Made by a program: the position numbers and the translations under genes. From DATAPD01 sp036265385 (lineage in GTDB: Bacteria; Acidobacteriota; Terriglobia; Terriglobales; Acidobacteriaceae), in NCBI GenBank assembly GCA_036265385.1, contig DATAPD010000009.1, positions 1 to 64,000 on the forward strand: 64,000 bases of DNA, given 5' to 3'. Within the stretch, counting starts at the first letter, position 1, and each line of letters begins with the position of its first letter. Below, piece after piece: positions 35,131 through 43,959 of this stretch. The notes beneath the pieces were generated by a model. It was not told where the DNA came from. It saw only the letters and a list, made by a program, of their open reading frames with translations, and did not search any database.

Positions 35131-35615
35131 GACTTCCGTGAATTGAGATTGTGGATGATTTCAGTTGCAGAATGGTCTTTTTGATCGCCCACGATTGCGA
35201 CGCGTCCTCCGTAGCTAATAACGACGTCTCTTTCTGGTACGGACTCCGGAGTGTAATCAGTCCCTTTCGCCTGAATATCCGGCCGAACTTCATTCAGTAA
35301 CGCCCGGACATCCGGTTCGGAAAAAATCACCACTGAATCGACTGGCTCGAGAGCAGCGAGAATTTCTGCCCGTTCGTGATCCGGCATGACCGGCCGACCG
35401 TCTCCCTTAAGGGCTCGGACGCTCGCATCGGAATTCACGGCGACAATGAGTTTTCCACCCAGCTGTTTCGCAGCTTGCAGGTAGCGAACGTGCCCGACAT
35501 GCAACAGGTCGAAGCAGCCGTTCGCCAAAATTATACGGTTGTCCCCTTTCCGCCATTCTTCTACACGAGCGCGCAACTGATCGCGCGTGACAATTTTATT
35601 CAGGGTATCGTTCAA
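35127..35615 (-). CDS. rfaE2: D-glycero-beta-D-manno-heptose 1-phosphate adenylyltransferase
   Basis: A 162-residue nucleotidyltransferase corresponding to the C-terminal half of HldE. It shows the HxGH motif GCFDLLHVGHVRYLQ, then AVNSDASVRALKG, and the later DYTPESVPERDVV segment. It makes ADP-heptose from heptose-1-phosphate and ATP. It overlaps the kinase gene upstream and the heptosyltransferase downstream by four bases each. The split of HldE into two genes is common outside Enterobacteria. Confidence 0.93.
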   Translation of the reverse strand: MNDTLNKIVTRDQLRARVEEWRKGDNRIILANGCFDLLHVGHVRYLQAAKQLGGKLIVAVNSDASVRALKGDGRPVMPDHERAEILAALEPVDSVVIFSEPDVRALLNEVRPDIQAKGTDYTPESVPERDVVISYGGRVAIVGDQKDHSATEIIHNLNSRKS

Positions 35616-36646
35616 TGAGATCTCGTGGATGGCGGAGCTTTATCGAGCGCTTCCAGTAACTCGGGCTGACTTACAGTTGCCGTGCCGCGCTTCATAACCA
35701 CGATACCACCAGCATAGTTGGCGAGATGCGCAGCCTCTTCCGTGCTGGCTCCGCAAGCGAGCGCAGCCGTAAAGGTGGCGATCACTGTGTCTCCGGCACC
35801 GGTTACGTCAGCTACCTCGTCAGAGCCGAAGATGGGTATGTCGACCGGGCGATGGCGACGTGAAAACGCTACCATTCCATCTTTTCCACGAGTGATGAGT
35901 AGCGACTGCAGCTTCATTCGTGCCATAAGTTGATCGCCGGCTGCGACCAGTCTGTTCCAGTCATTTCCGATACGCATACCGAGAATCGATTCCACCTCGG
36001 GTTCGTTAGGGGTCGCGGCGGTCGCGCCCGAAAAATGCAGCATGCGGTATCGAGAGTCAAGCGTGACGGGTATGCGGGAAAGGCGGCCTTTGTCTCGAAG
36101 TGCGTTCAGAATTACGGGAGTCGCCGAACCATAACTATAGTCAGAGACGAGCAGCGCATCTGAAGCGCGCACGTACTGTCGCGCTGCAAGAATCAGTTCG
36201 CGCGTCAGATGACGATTTGGCTCGCTTTCAGGCTCCCGGTCAACCCGGACCACCTGTTGACGGGAGGTGTGTGTCATCCCGGCCAGGATGCGAGTCTTGG
36301 TTACCGTGGAATAGTTTCGATCCTTCAGCACTCCACTCACTGGAATGTGCTTGTGACGAAATGTTTTGATGAGGAATCTGCCTGCCTCATCGTCTCCCAC
36401 AGCACCGACTGGAAGGACATTCACCCCGAGATCTGCGAGATTGCAAACTGCGTTAGCCCCGCCTCCGGGCACCATCGTGCGATCCCGGTGTTTCAGGATA
36501 AGAACAGGCGCCTCACGCGACACACGCGAGATCTCGCCGAAAACAAATTCGTCCACGACGAGGTCCCCCAACATAGTAATTGTGACTTTTGGGAACGACT
36601 CCACTAACTTGCGCAGACGATCGTTTTGCTTGAGGTGCTTGGTCAT
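35612..36646 (-). CDS. rfaE1: D-glycero-beta-D-manno-heptose-7-phosphate kinase
   Basis: A 344-residue PfkB/ribokinase-family enzyme corresponding to the N-terminal half of HldE. Seen are GDLVVDEFVFGEISRVSREAP, the GGGANAVCNLADLG substrate block, and the anion hole with catalytic Asp in DVTGAGDTVIATF. It phosphorylates heptose-7-phosphate at C1. It is the first gene of the ADP-heptose operon 36646-33450; sedoheptulose isomerase (gmhA) and phosphatase (gmhB) genes are not in the window. Upstream lies the pseudokinase gene, only 84 bases away and in the same direction. Confidence 0.92.
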   Translation of the reverse strand: MTKHLKQNDRLRKLVESFPKVTITMLGDLVVDEFVFGEISRVSREAPVLILKHRDRTMVPGGGANAVCNLADLGVNVLPVGAVGDDEAGRFLIKTFRHKHIPVSGVLKDRNYSTVTKTRILAGMTHTSRQQVVRVDREPESEPNRHLTRELILAARQYVRASDALLVSDYSYGSATPVILNALRDKGRLSRIPVTLDSRYRMLHFSGATAATPNEPEVESILGMRIGNDWNRLVAAGDQLMARMKLQSLLITRGKDGMVAFSRRHRPVDIPIFGSDEVADVTGAGDTVIATFTAALACGASTEEAAHLANYAGGIVVMKRGTATVSQPELLEALDKAPPSTRSH

Positions 36647-36730
36647 AGGGACAGGAAATCCTAACAGGTTGCACGAGCACCGTCAGTGGCAGAACTCTGA
36701 ACTTAGAGGTTCGCGGGAGAGTGATTCGTG

Positions 36731-38155
36731 TCAGGGCTTCAGCTGCGTGGGGCTGACGATCGTATCGGTTTGTCCGAAGCCGTAACGCAATAGCCACACG
36801 CTTGCCACATCATGACCATTTGCCTGAGGCGGCGTGAACTTCCATTGACGCGACGCTTCGGAGGCGAGTCGTGCGAAGTACTTGCTGGGCCCAGGGGATT
36901 CCAGGCTCACGTCTGTGACGTTCCCTTTTGCGTCGACAGAGATTCTTACGGTAACTCGAACTCTGCCCGTTATGGTGTTGCGTGCTGACCTCGGCACGTC
37001 TGGAAGCACCTGGTGCGCGACGGCGCCTTTCGTAGACGTTCCCTGGGCGGGTGCAGCATTCGCTGGGGGCGGCGTTGTTCGCGTAGTCGATGGGGTCGCT
37101 GCCGGGGCTGTTTCGGGCTGCGGTTCCGGCAACGTTCTGGGCGTTTGAGCTTTCGCCGCCTGTGCTGGGGAGACAGCGTGAGTCTCGGTTTTCGCCGGTG
37201 GCTTCGGAATGTCCTTCTGCGGAGATGAGGCATTCGCCAGTCCTGGCGCAACAGAAGTTGCCTGGGGTTGAGGAGCCCGCGACGAAAGTTTCGTCCAGCC
37301 GATAAGTGCAACCAATACGACTGCAGCAGTAATACCGATTACGAGTCCACGTCTGGAGCCCAATGGCTCTTGGGGGGGCACAACCGGTTGACCCGGTTTA
37401 CGGGGTGACGGTGCGAGGAGATCTTGAATTTCCGCGACCGACGGACGGCGCTGCGGATTTCGGTGAAGCGCTCGCCGCGCAATTTCGCGAAAGGGCTCAG
37501 GCAATTTTTCGCGCAGCAACGGTTCACCGTGAGCAGTTTCCTCCCATGCTGCGCGCCGTTGCGTAAGAACTTCCACCAAGGTTGCTCCAAGGGACCAAAC
37601 GTCAGCAGCTTTCGATATTCCGGCGCGCTCGCCTTCGGGTAATTCGTTAGTGGCCGAATTAGTCGCCCCACCGACAGGGCTGACCGTATCGCTGGAGAGC
37701 TTCAGCTGATCACGCACTGCCATGATGTTCGCGGGGACGATGTGACCGTGAGCGTAACCATTCTGGTGAAGGTAGGAGAGTGCGCTCAGCAAAGGGCGCA
37801 ACATATCTCCCGCTTCTTTCGGCGTTAAGGCCCGCTGGGGAACAATCTGGGAGAGGCTCTCATCCGCCAATTCGCTGACCACGTACAAAAAAGACGAATT
37901 CCCAAGTTGAGATCGGCCACTGCCGAGAAATTTCAAAAGATTCGGGTGACTCAGTTTTGAAGCTTGATCATATCGAGCGTGGTCTCGCTTGGCGGTGGCC
38001 GGATGCGCAGGGATAAATTTCAGAGCGACACGTTCGTTGTTCGAGGTACGCTCCGCGACAAACACGGCACTGTGGTCGGAACCGCCAAGGAATTGGCGCA
38101 GCCGATACTGTCCATCGATGATTTCCCCGTGCCACTGTTCCCAGGCCTCGGCCAT
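36731..38155 (-). CDS. Pseudokinase fused to a periplasmic TonB C-terminal domain
   Basis: A 474-residue protein. Residues 14-250 have a Ser/Thr kinase fold: the ATP Lys is retained (VALKF, K46) and DVWSLG is present. The Gly loop is degenerate (LGGSDHSAVF), HRD is replaced by HGH (136-138), and DFG is replaced by SSD (154-156). It is therefore predicted to be catalytically dead. A transmembrane helix (270-288), a Pro/Ala/Thr-rich linker (290-380), and a TonB-type domain (380-462: TGRVRVTVRISVDAKGNVTDV, then SRQWKFTPP) follow. ATG 38155 has GGAGG five bases upstream. Confidence 0.85.
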   Translation of the reverse strand: MAEAWEQWHGEIIDGQYRLRQFLGGSDHSAVFVAERTSNNERVALKFIPAHPATAKRDHARYDQASKLSHPNLLKFLGSGRSQLGNSSFLYVVSELADESLSQIVPQRALTPKEAGDMLRPLLSALSYLHQNGYAHGHIVPANIMAVRDQLKLSSDTVSPVGGATNSATNELPEGERAGISKAADVWSLGATLVEVLTQRRAAWEETAHGEPLLREKLPEPFREIARRALHRNPQRRPSVAEIQDLLAPSPRKPGQPVVPPQEPLGSRRGLVIGITAAVVLVALIGWTKLSSRAPQPQATSVAPGLANASSPQKDIPKPPAKTETHAVSPAQAAKAQTPRTLPEPQPETAPAATPSTTRTTPPPANAAPAQGTSTKGAVAHQVLPDVPRSARNTITGRVRVTVRISVDAKGNVTDVSLESPGPSKYFARLASEASRQWKFTPPQANGHDVASVWLLRYGFGQTDTIVSPTQLKP

Positions 38156-38308
38156 AGGAACCTCCGCCTGTCTAGAAAGTAGGGTCATTTTAAGCGAGAG
38201 CTTGCATTGAGATTACACCGGAAGGGCAGGCTGCGGGGGGCAGGACAGAGCAAAAATTTTAGAGATCCCGGGGCCGGATGTCGGACAGCAAACGTTCAGG
38301 AAAGGGAC

Positions 38309-39106
38309 TTACGCCAGGCCCCCGCCATCGACAACAAGGTGGGTTCCCGTGACCCACTTTGCCATATCGCTGGCAAAAAACAGGACGGCATTCGCGATAT
38401 CTTCAGGTGAGCCGACCCGATTCAGCGGGCGTTGGGCCGCCTCCTTCATGAATTGAGAGGAATCGGCACCAAGTTGCTGGCACTCGCTGGCAAGCATAGG
38501 GGTATCCACATCTCCGGGGCATACACAATTCACGCGAATGTTGCTTTTCCCGTAGTCGATCGCCATTGCCCGCGTGAGATTTAGCAAGCCAGCCTTTGCG
38601 GCGCAGTAAGCTGCAGCTTTCTCGCCGCCTTTCAGCGACCATCCGGAACCGGTGTTGATGATGACTCCACTTTTTTGACGAATCATGTGTGGTATGACCT
38701 CATGCGACATCAGATAAGCACTTTTCAACGTCACATCGATCACCACATCCCACTCCGCTTCTTCCAGCGATGCCACATCCTTACGCACGACGATACCCGC
38801 GTTGTTACAAAGAATATCGACCGTTCCGAACTTCTCGATGACCTGCGTAACAGCTCTCTTGCACTCGGAGCTCGAACGCAGATCACAAGGAACAGCGATC
38901 CCGATCCCTCCAGATCGGGTGATCTTTTCGACGGTCTGAATGGCACCGTCGGCGTTTTTGTCTAACACCGCCACACGCGCACCAACTTCAGCCAAGCGTA
39001 CTGCGATCTCCCGCCCGATGCCGGAAGCTGCTCCCGTTACGATCGCAACTTTTGTCTCTAGTGAAAGCAGTTGCTCCGTGAAGTGCGCAATGTTCTTTGG
39101 CGTCAT
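38309..39106 (-). CDS. SDR-family oxidoreductase (FabG-like)
   Basis: A 265-residue short-chain dehydrogenase. The cofactor motif TGAASGIGREIAV is at 20-32, an Asp (VLDKNADG) follows strand 2 (NAD preference likely), NNAGI is at about 105-109, and the catalytic Ser-Tyr-Lys lie in NTGSGWSLKGGEKAAAYCAAKAG. The late PGDVDTPM loop and GSPEDIANAVLFFASD are typical. It probably reduces or oxidises a hydroxyl group of an unknown substrate. The gene is 26 bases from the aminotransferase stop, so the two form a pair. Confidence 0.88.
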   Translation of the reverse strand: MTPKNIAHFTEQLLSLETKVAIVTGAASGIGREIAVRLAEVGARVAVLDKNADGAIQTVEKITRSGGIGIAVPCDLRSSSECKRAVTQVIEKFGTVDILCNNAGIVVRKDVASLEEAEWDVVIDVTLKSAYLMSHEVIPHMIRQKSGVIINTGSGWSLKGGEKAAAYCAAKAGLLNLTRAMAIDYGKSNIRVNCVCPGDVDTPMLASECQQLGADSSQFMKEAAQRPLNRVGSPEDIANAVLFFASDMAKWVTGTHLVVDGGGLA

Positions 39107-39132
39107 CCGTCGGATCTCACAGAAAAGAGAGT

Positions 39133-40470
39133 CTAATCCATGTTATCCAGAACACGTTCCATTGCGATCAGTGTTGCAGAAACATCATCGGCAGTGTGGG
39201 CCGTTGTGACAATGGAGTGCAGAGTTGCGGCCGGGCTCATATAGATGCCGCGCTCGAAAAGCTGTAGAGCAAATCGCTGATATTTCTTACGATCCACGTA
39301 CTGACAGTACTCCCGATAATCCCGGATGCCATTCTTTTCCGTGAACATGATCTGGAACATCGGGCCGACCCTTTGCACGATCGCGGCAATTCCCTTTCTT
39401 TGGAAGATCTCGGAGATTCCAGACGCCAGCAATTCGGAAAGCTCCCAGATATGGCGAAAGGCGATGCCATCGTTGGCCGTGAGTTTGCGCAGGCTGGCTC
39501 GCGCGGCGTGAAGCCCGATACGTGAGGCGTTGTGTGTCCCGTAATGCAGCACGCCTCCACTACTCAGCGCAGACATGACGGCCTCGCGCCCCGCGAACGC
39601 AGCTACCGGCAGACCGCACCCGAGTGCTTTACCAAATGAGACGAGATCGGGAGCAAGACCGTAGTATTCCTGGCATCCGCCTGGAGCAATTCGAAAACCG
39701 GTTACAGTTTCATCGAGTACGAACAGGATTCCGTTCTGGCGAGCAAGTCTCTCCAGAGCAGCCAGATAACCTTCTTCCGGTGGAATGACTCCCATGTTGG
39801 CCATCACCCCTTCGGTGATGATGGCTGCAATCTGACCGGGATGATTTTGAACAGCGCGTTCGAGCGATGGGAAATCATTCCATGGCACAACGATGGTGTC
39901 ATCAAGTGCGTGGCGATTGAGGCCCGAGCTATCGGCCATCGGCACCGGATCGCTCCGCAGACCAATCGCACCTGGCAACGTGGGATTCGACGCGACTAAA
40001 ACGTCGTCGTACCACCCGTGATAGTGCCCTTCGAATTTCAAGATCTTTGGTCGACCGGTGTACCCTCGGCATAGCCGAATGAGAGCCATGATGGCTTCCG
40101 TCCCTGTATTCGCGAAACGGACGACTTCGGCATTTGGAACTACCTCCTGCAGCATCTGGGCCACTTCGATTTCGATCTCGGTAGCCGTCGCGAAATGGGC
40201 GCCGGTGGACGCTCCTTCAGCGATTGCCGCAGCAACGTCGGGGTCCGCGTGTCCAAGAGGAAGTGCTCCGAATGCCATCATCCAATCGATGTATTCGTTC
40301 CCATCGACGTCATAAAGTCGAGATCCCTTACCGCGTTGCATGAATATGGGATATTCGCCATAGTTCGCAGGGCCCCGCGAGGGCGAACTTCCTCCTTCGA
40401 TAAGGACGCCTTTTGTCCTCTCATAAAGCCGCTTTGATTCTGTTTTGCAGAAAGCCGTAGTGGAACTCAC
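39133..40470 (-). CDS. Class III aminotransferase, glutamate-1-semialdehyde aminomutase-like
   Basis: A 445-residue PLP enzyme with HemL-type features: GSRLYDVDGNEYIDWMM, RFANTGTEAIMALIRLC, KFEGHYHGWYDD, LDETVTGFR, the PLP Lys in FGKALGCGLPVAAF, and GTHNASRIGLHAARA. True HemL makes 5-aminolevulinate. The pairing with an SDR, and changed substrate-loop residues, suggest a relative acting on another amino substrate. GTG 40470 has GGAGG seven bases upstream. It is divergent from the PSCyt cluster. Confidence 0.85.
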   Translation of the reverse strand: MSSTTAFCKTESKRLYERTKGVLIEGGSSPSRGPANYGEYPIFMQRGKGSRLYDVDGNEYIDWMMAFGALPLGHADPDVAAAIAEGASTGAHFATATEIEIEVAQMLQEVVPNAEVVRFANTGTEAIMALIRLCRGYTGRPKILKFEGHYHGWYDDVLVASNPTLPGAIGLRSDPVPMADSSGLNRHALDDTIVVPWNDFPSLERAVQNHPGQIAAIITEGVMANMGVIPPEEGYLAALERLARQNGILFVLDETVTGFRIAPGGCQEYYGLAPDLVSFGKALGCGLPVAAFAGREAVMSALSSGGVLHYGTHNASRIGLHAARASLRKLTANDGIAFRHIWELSELLASGISEIFQRKGIAAIVQRVGPMFQIMFTEKNGIRDYREYCQYVDRKKYQRFALQLFERGIYMSPAATLHSIVTTAHTADDVSATLIAMERVLDNMD

Positions 40471-40648
40471 GGTCGCCCTCCAGTGCAATCCTTCTCAGAC
40501 TGAATACTTGGGAAGCGGCGAATCGACAACCCGCCCTTATCAGGCGAGAGTTTAGCACTGGGAACTCGATTGGATTAGCAAAGTAGTAAAGCGATTTTGT
40601 TGAGTGTTGGCGCTTGCGGTCTTGATTCGAAACGCTCCCCGCAAACCG

Positions 40649-40678
40649 TTGACACCGAAAGTTCGGAGTCGCTACCAT
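40649..40678 (+). promoter_or_regulatory. Predicted promoter of the PSCyt/DUF1501 cluster
   Basis: A consensus TTGACA (40649-40654), an 18-nt spacer and TACCAT (40673-40678) point to the PSD1 gene 97 bases downstream. It lies in the 304-base intergenic region (40471-40774) between the divergent aminotransferase and the PSD1 gene, which holds no gene. Confidence 0.5.
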
Positions 40679-40774
40679 TCCACCTCAGCAACGCAATAGA
40701 TGAGGGGAAAAACCTTACGAATTCAGCCCTTCACGGGTTTTCGACACGCTCCAGAAAGTTTTTAGACCGTCCCG

Positions 40775-43700
40775 ATGGCCATTAACTCTCGTATTACCGC
40801 CACCAAGACCATTCTCGTTCTAGCCTTGAGTGCGGTCCTCATTGGTGTCGGCTTACTGGCTACACAAAAAGGGCGTTCGATGCTCTCCTGGTCATCGCAT
40901 CAGCGTATCGATTTCAGTCGTGATATTCGTCCGATCCTGAACGCGAACTGCACATCTTGCCACGGTGGGGTGCGGCAGAAGAGTGACGTTTCCTTCATCT
41001 TCAGGGAAGAGGCTCTCGGTAAAGGAAAGTCTGGCAAGTCAACGATCGTGCCAGGAGATCCTGGTGCCTCTGAGTTGATTGCGCGCGTTAGCTCAAAAGA
41101 CCCAGATGTGCGTATGCCATATCATGCGCCGCCGCTGCAGCCCCAGCAGATTGAACTTCTTCGGCAGTGGATCAAGGAGGGAGCGCAGTGGTCGGACCAT
41201 TGGGCATTTGTCCCACCGAAATCCCAGGCGCTTCCAGTAGTAAAAAATGCAGACTGGGTAAAGCAGCCGCTCGATCGTTTTGTTCTCGCGAGATTAGAGC
41301 GCGACTCCTTGCAGCCTTCTCGCGAGGCCGACAGAAACGAGTTGTTGCGGCGGGTGTCGTTTGATCTTACCGGACTCCCACCCACTGCCGAGGAACAGGC
41401 GGCGTTTCTCGCAGATAACTCTCCCAACGCGTATGAAAAGCAAGTTGACCGATTACTGGCGTCGCCAGCTTATGGTGAGCGATGGGCTTCAATGTGGCTC
41501 GATCTGGCTCGATATGCGGATTCCTACGGGTACGAAGCGGACAATCTTCGATTGGGAGTTTGGGCTTACCGCGACTGGGTGATCGATACGTTCAACCGCA
41601 ACATTCCCTATGACCAGTTCGTCACCACGCAGCTTGCGGGAGATCTGTTGCCGAATCCAACGTTTGAAGACCGGATCGCAACGTCCTTCCATCGACAGAC
41701 GCCGAATAACCAAGAAGGCGGCACGGATGATGAAGAGTTCCGACTGGTCGCCGTCATGGATCGCGTGGCGACCACCTGGTCCGTTTTGAACGGCGTGACG
41801 ATGAACTGTGTGCAATGTCATGCGCATCCGTACGATCCGATTCGGCACGCGGACTATTACAAGTCGCTCGCGTTCTTCAACACTTCGCGTGATGCGGACA
41901 GGGACGACGATTTCCCCAATCTTCGTGTTCCGAAAAACAAGGCTCAGTATGCAGAAGCTGCACAGATGCAACAAGAAGCGACCGGTCTCTTGCGCTCGGT
42001 GATAGCTGCCGATCGAGAGGTGGTTGTACGCGCCGAATGGAAGAAAGCGCCGATCCAGACGGCAGCCGCCAACGATGCCCCGGCGCTCGAGCAACGATTG
42101 CCCGCCGACTATGAATATCTTCGGAGCTTGCGGAAGGGTAAGGGCACCCCGGCAGAAAAAGCCGAGGCTGTCTCGAATCAACTGGAGACGATCAATGGCG
42201 TAAAGCGAAGATTGGCCATCGCCAGAGCGCGTGGCGGGCCAGCCAAAACTTTTCGCATCGCGGACGGCGAAGCATTCGCGGAACCAAACACTCCTCCCCA
42301 GTCTTACTATGAGTTAGTAGCCAGCAGCGATCTGTCCACGATTAGCGCAATTCGCGTGGAGGTGCCCCCGGTAAATGCAGAAAAGGCGAGGCACACTCCA
42401 GAAGATGGGTTCGTGGTTGAAAAGGTGCAGGCCTGGCTACTCGAGCCCGATGGCCGCAAGGAAAGAATCGCCCTTCGTTCGTTTATTCACGACTCGGAAG
42501 AAAATCTCGAGAGATCCGTGTCGCCGCCTTTCGATTCGAAGCACAAAACGGTAGCGAAGAAAGAAGTCGTGGATGGATTTGCTGCCAATCCAAAGCTGTT
42601 TTCGACCCGATGGACGGTTGCTGTTCTTGCTCAGCCGCTAAAACTTGCGAAAGGTCAGCGGATTCAAGTTGATCTTAAGCAGGTGCGAGAAATCGATTAC
42701 AAGCCGGTGCCGATCAAACGTGTGCGGTTGTCACTCAGCGAGGATGGCCAACTCGACTCGCGCCTTGCAGATCCAAGCCGGGGAAAGGCAATCAAGCAGC
42801 TCACGGACATCGAAGCGCATTTATCGAAGATACAGAGCGTCAATGTTCCGGTGATGTCCGAAGAAGAGTCGTTCGAGCGGCGAACGACGCTGGAGTTTGA
42901 GCGTGGGAACTTCCTTAACAAGATCGGCCCTGATCTCGAGCCCGATGTGCCCGCGATCTTTCCGAAGATACCGGATGGCGCTCCGCGAAATCGGCTCACG
43001 TTGGCCAAGTGGTTCTTTGCGCCCGGCCAGCCACTGACCGCTCGCGTTGCGGTGAACCGGTACTGGGAGCAGTTATTCGGAACTGGCATTGTCGAGACAC
43101 TCGAGAATTTCGGCAGCGTCGGTGAGGGGCCCAGCCACCCTGAGCTTCTCGATTGGCTCTCTTTGCATTTCCAAAATGATTTGCATTGGGACATGAAGGC
43201 GCTTTTGCGCGAACTCGTAACCAGTGCGACTTATCGCCAGACTGCCGCGAGTACGCCAGAACTCATCTCAAAGGATCCCCGCAATCGTTTATTGGTACGC
43301 GGTCCACAGCAGAGATTGACGGCCGAGATGGTGCGCGATCAAGCGCTGGTGGCGGGCGGCTTGCTGAATCGTACGATGGGCGGTCCTCCCGTCATGCCTC
43401 CACAACCCCCGGGCATCTGGAATTCGGTGTACAACGGGGACAAGTGGATTGATGCGACTGGCCCGAATCGCTATCGAAGAGCGATCTATACGTTTGTGAA
43501 ACGGACCAGCGGCTATCCGAGTTTTCTAATTTTCGATGCGTCAGACCGCGCCACCAGCCTTCCACGACGAATTCCGACGAACACACCATTGCAGGCCCTC
43601 GTTACTTTGAACGATGTCGTTTACGAGGAAGCGGCAGAAGCGCTGGCCGTCCGCACGCTGAAGGATGCGGGGTCCAAACAGGACGCAGGGTACGGTTCCG

Positions 43701-43957
43701 CTGGGTTGGATGACTATCTTCGTTACGAAGGACGATTGGTGTTGTCGCGTGACCTGACTCCGGGAGAATTGACGGTGTTGCGCCAACTGTTTGAAAGGGT
43801 CGCAAAAACTTCGGACCATCCAGCGACATTAAAATTGGCGAGTATGAAGAGCGGAGATGCGTCTGGCACGACCTCTTTTAATTCAGTAAACAATTTGAAG
43901 GCTTTGAAGGCGGTAGGAAACGCTCTGCTGAATCTGGACGCTGCATTAACTCGTTAA
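40775..43957 (+). CDS. PSCyt1/PSCyt2/PSD1 (DUF1549/DUF1553) cytochrome protein
   Basis: A 1060-residue protein with an N-terminal membrane anchor or signal (13-30). A PSCyt1 heme site CTSCH (59-63) follows, then the DUF1549 domain (PLDRFVLARLERDSLQPS, RWASMWLDLARYADSYGYE), a second heme CVQCH (345-349), and the C-terminal DUF1553 domain (FAPGQPLTARVAVNRYW, TPLQALVTLNDVVYEEAAEAL). Such proteins are abundant in Planctomycetes and Acidobacteriota and occur next to DUF1501 proteins. They are probably envelope-located with a role in carbohydrate or sulfate-ester breakdown that is not established. It is followed directly by the DUF1501 gene. Confidence 0.9.
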   Translation: MAINSRITATKTILVLALSAVLIGVGLLATQKGRSMLSWSSHQRIDFSRDIRPILNANCTSCHGGVRQKSDVSFIFREEALGKGKSGKSTIVPGDPGASELIARVSSKDPDVRMPYHAPPLQPQQIELLRQWIKEGAQWSDHWAFVPPKSQALPVVKNADWVKQPLDRFVLARLERDSLQPSREADRNELLRRVSFDLTGLPPTAEEQAAFLADNSPNAYEKQVDRLLASPAYGERWASMWLDLARYADSYGYEADNLRLGVWAYRDWVIDTFNRNIPYDQFVTTQLAGDLLPNPTFEDRIATSFHRQTPNNQEGGTDDEEFRLVAVMDRVATTWSVLNGVTMNCVQCHAHPYDPIRHADYYKSLAFFNTSRDADRDDDFPNLRVPKNKAQYAEAAQMQQEATGLLRSVIAADREVVVRAEWKKAPIQTAAANDAPALEQRLPADYEYLRSLRKGKGTPAEKAEAVSNQLETINGVKRRLAIARARGGPAKTFRIADGEAFAEPNTPPQSYYELVASSDLSTISAIRVEVPPVNAEKARHTPEDGFVVEKVQAWLLEPDGRKERIALRSFIHDSEENLERSVSPPFDSKHKTVAKKEVVDGFAANPKLFSTRWTVAVLAQPLKLAKGQRIQVDLKQVREIDYKPVPIKRVRLSLSEDGQLDSRLADPSRGKAIKQLTDIEAHLSKIQSVNVPVMSEEESFERRTTLEFERGNFLNKIGPDLEPDVPAIFPKIPDGAPRNRLTLAKWFFAPGQPLTARVAVNRYWEQLFGTGIVETLENFGSVGEGPSHPELLDWLSLHFQNDLHWDMKALLRELVTSATYRQTAASTPELISKDPRNRLLVRGPQQRLTAEMVRDQALVAGGLLNRTMGGPPVMPPQPPGIWNSVYNGDKWIDATGPNRYRRAIYTFVKRTSGYPSFLIFDASDRATSLPRRIPTNTPLQALVTLNDVVYEEAAEALAVRTLKDAGSKQDAGYGSAGLDDYLRYEGRLVLSRDLTPGELTVLRQLFERVAKTSDHPATLKLASMKSGDASGTTSFNSVNNLKALKAVGNALLNLDAALTR

Positions 43958-43959
43958 TC

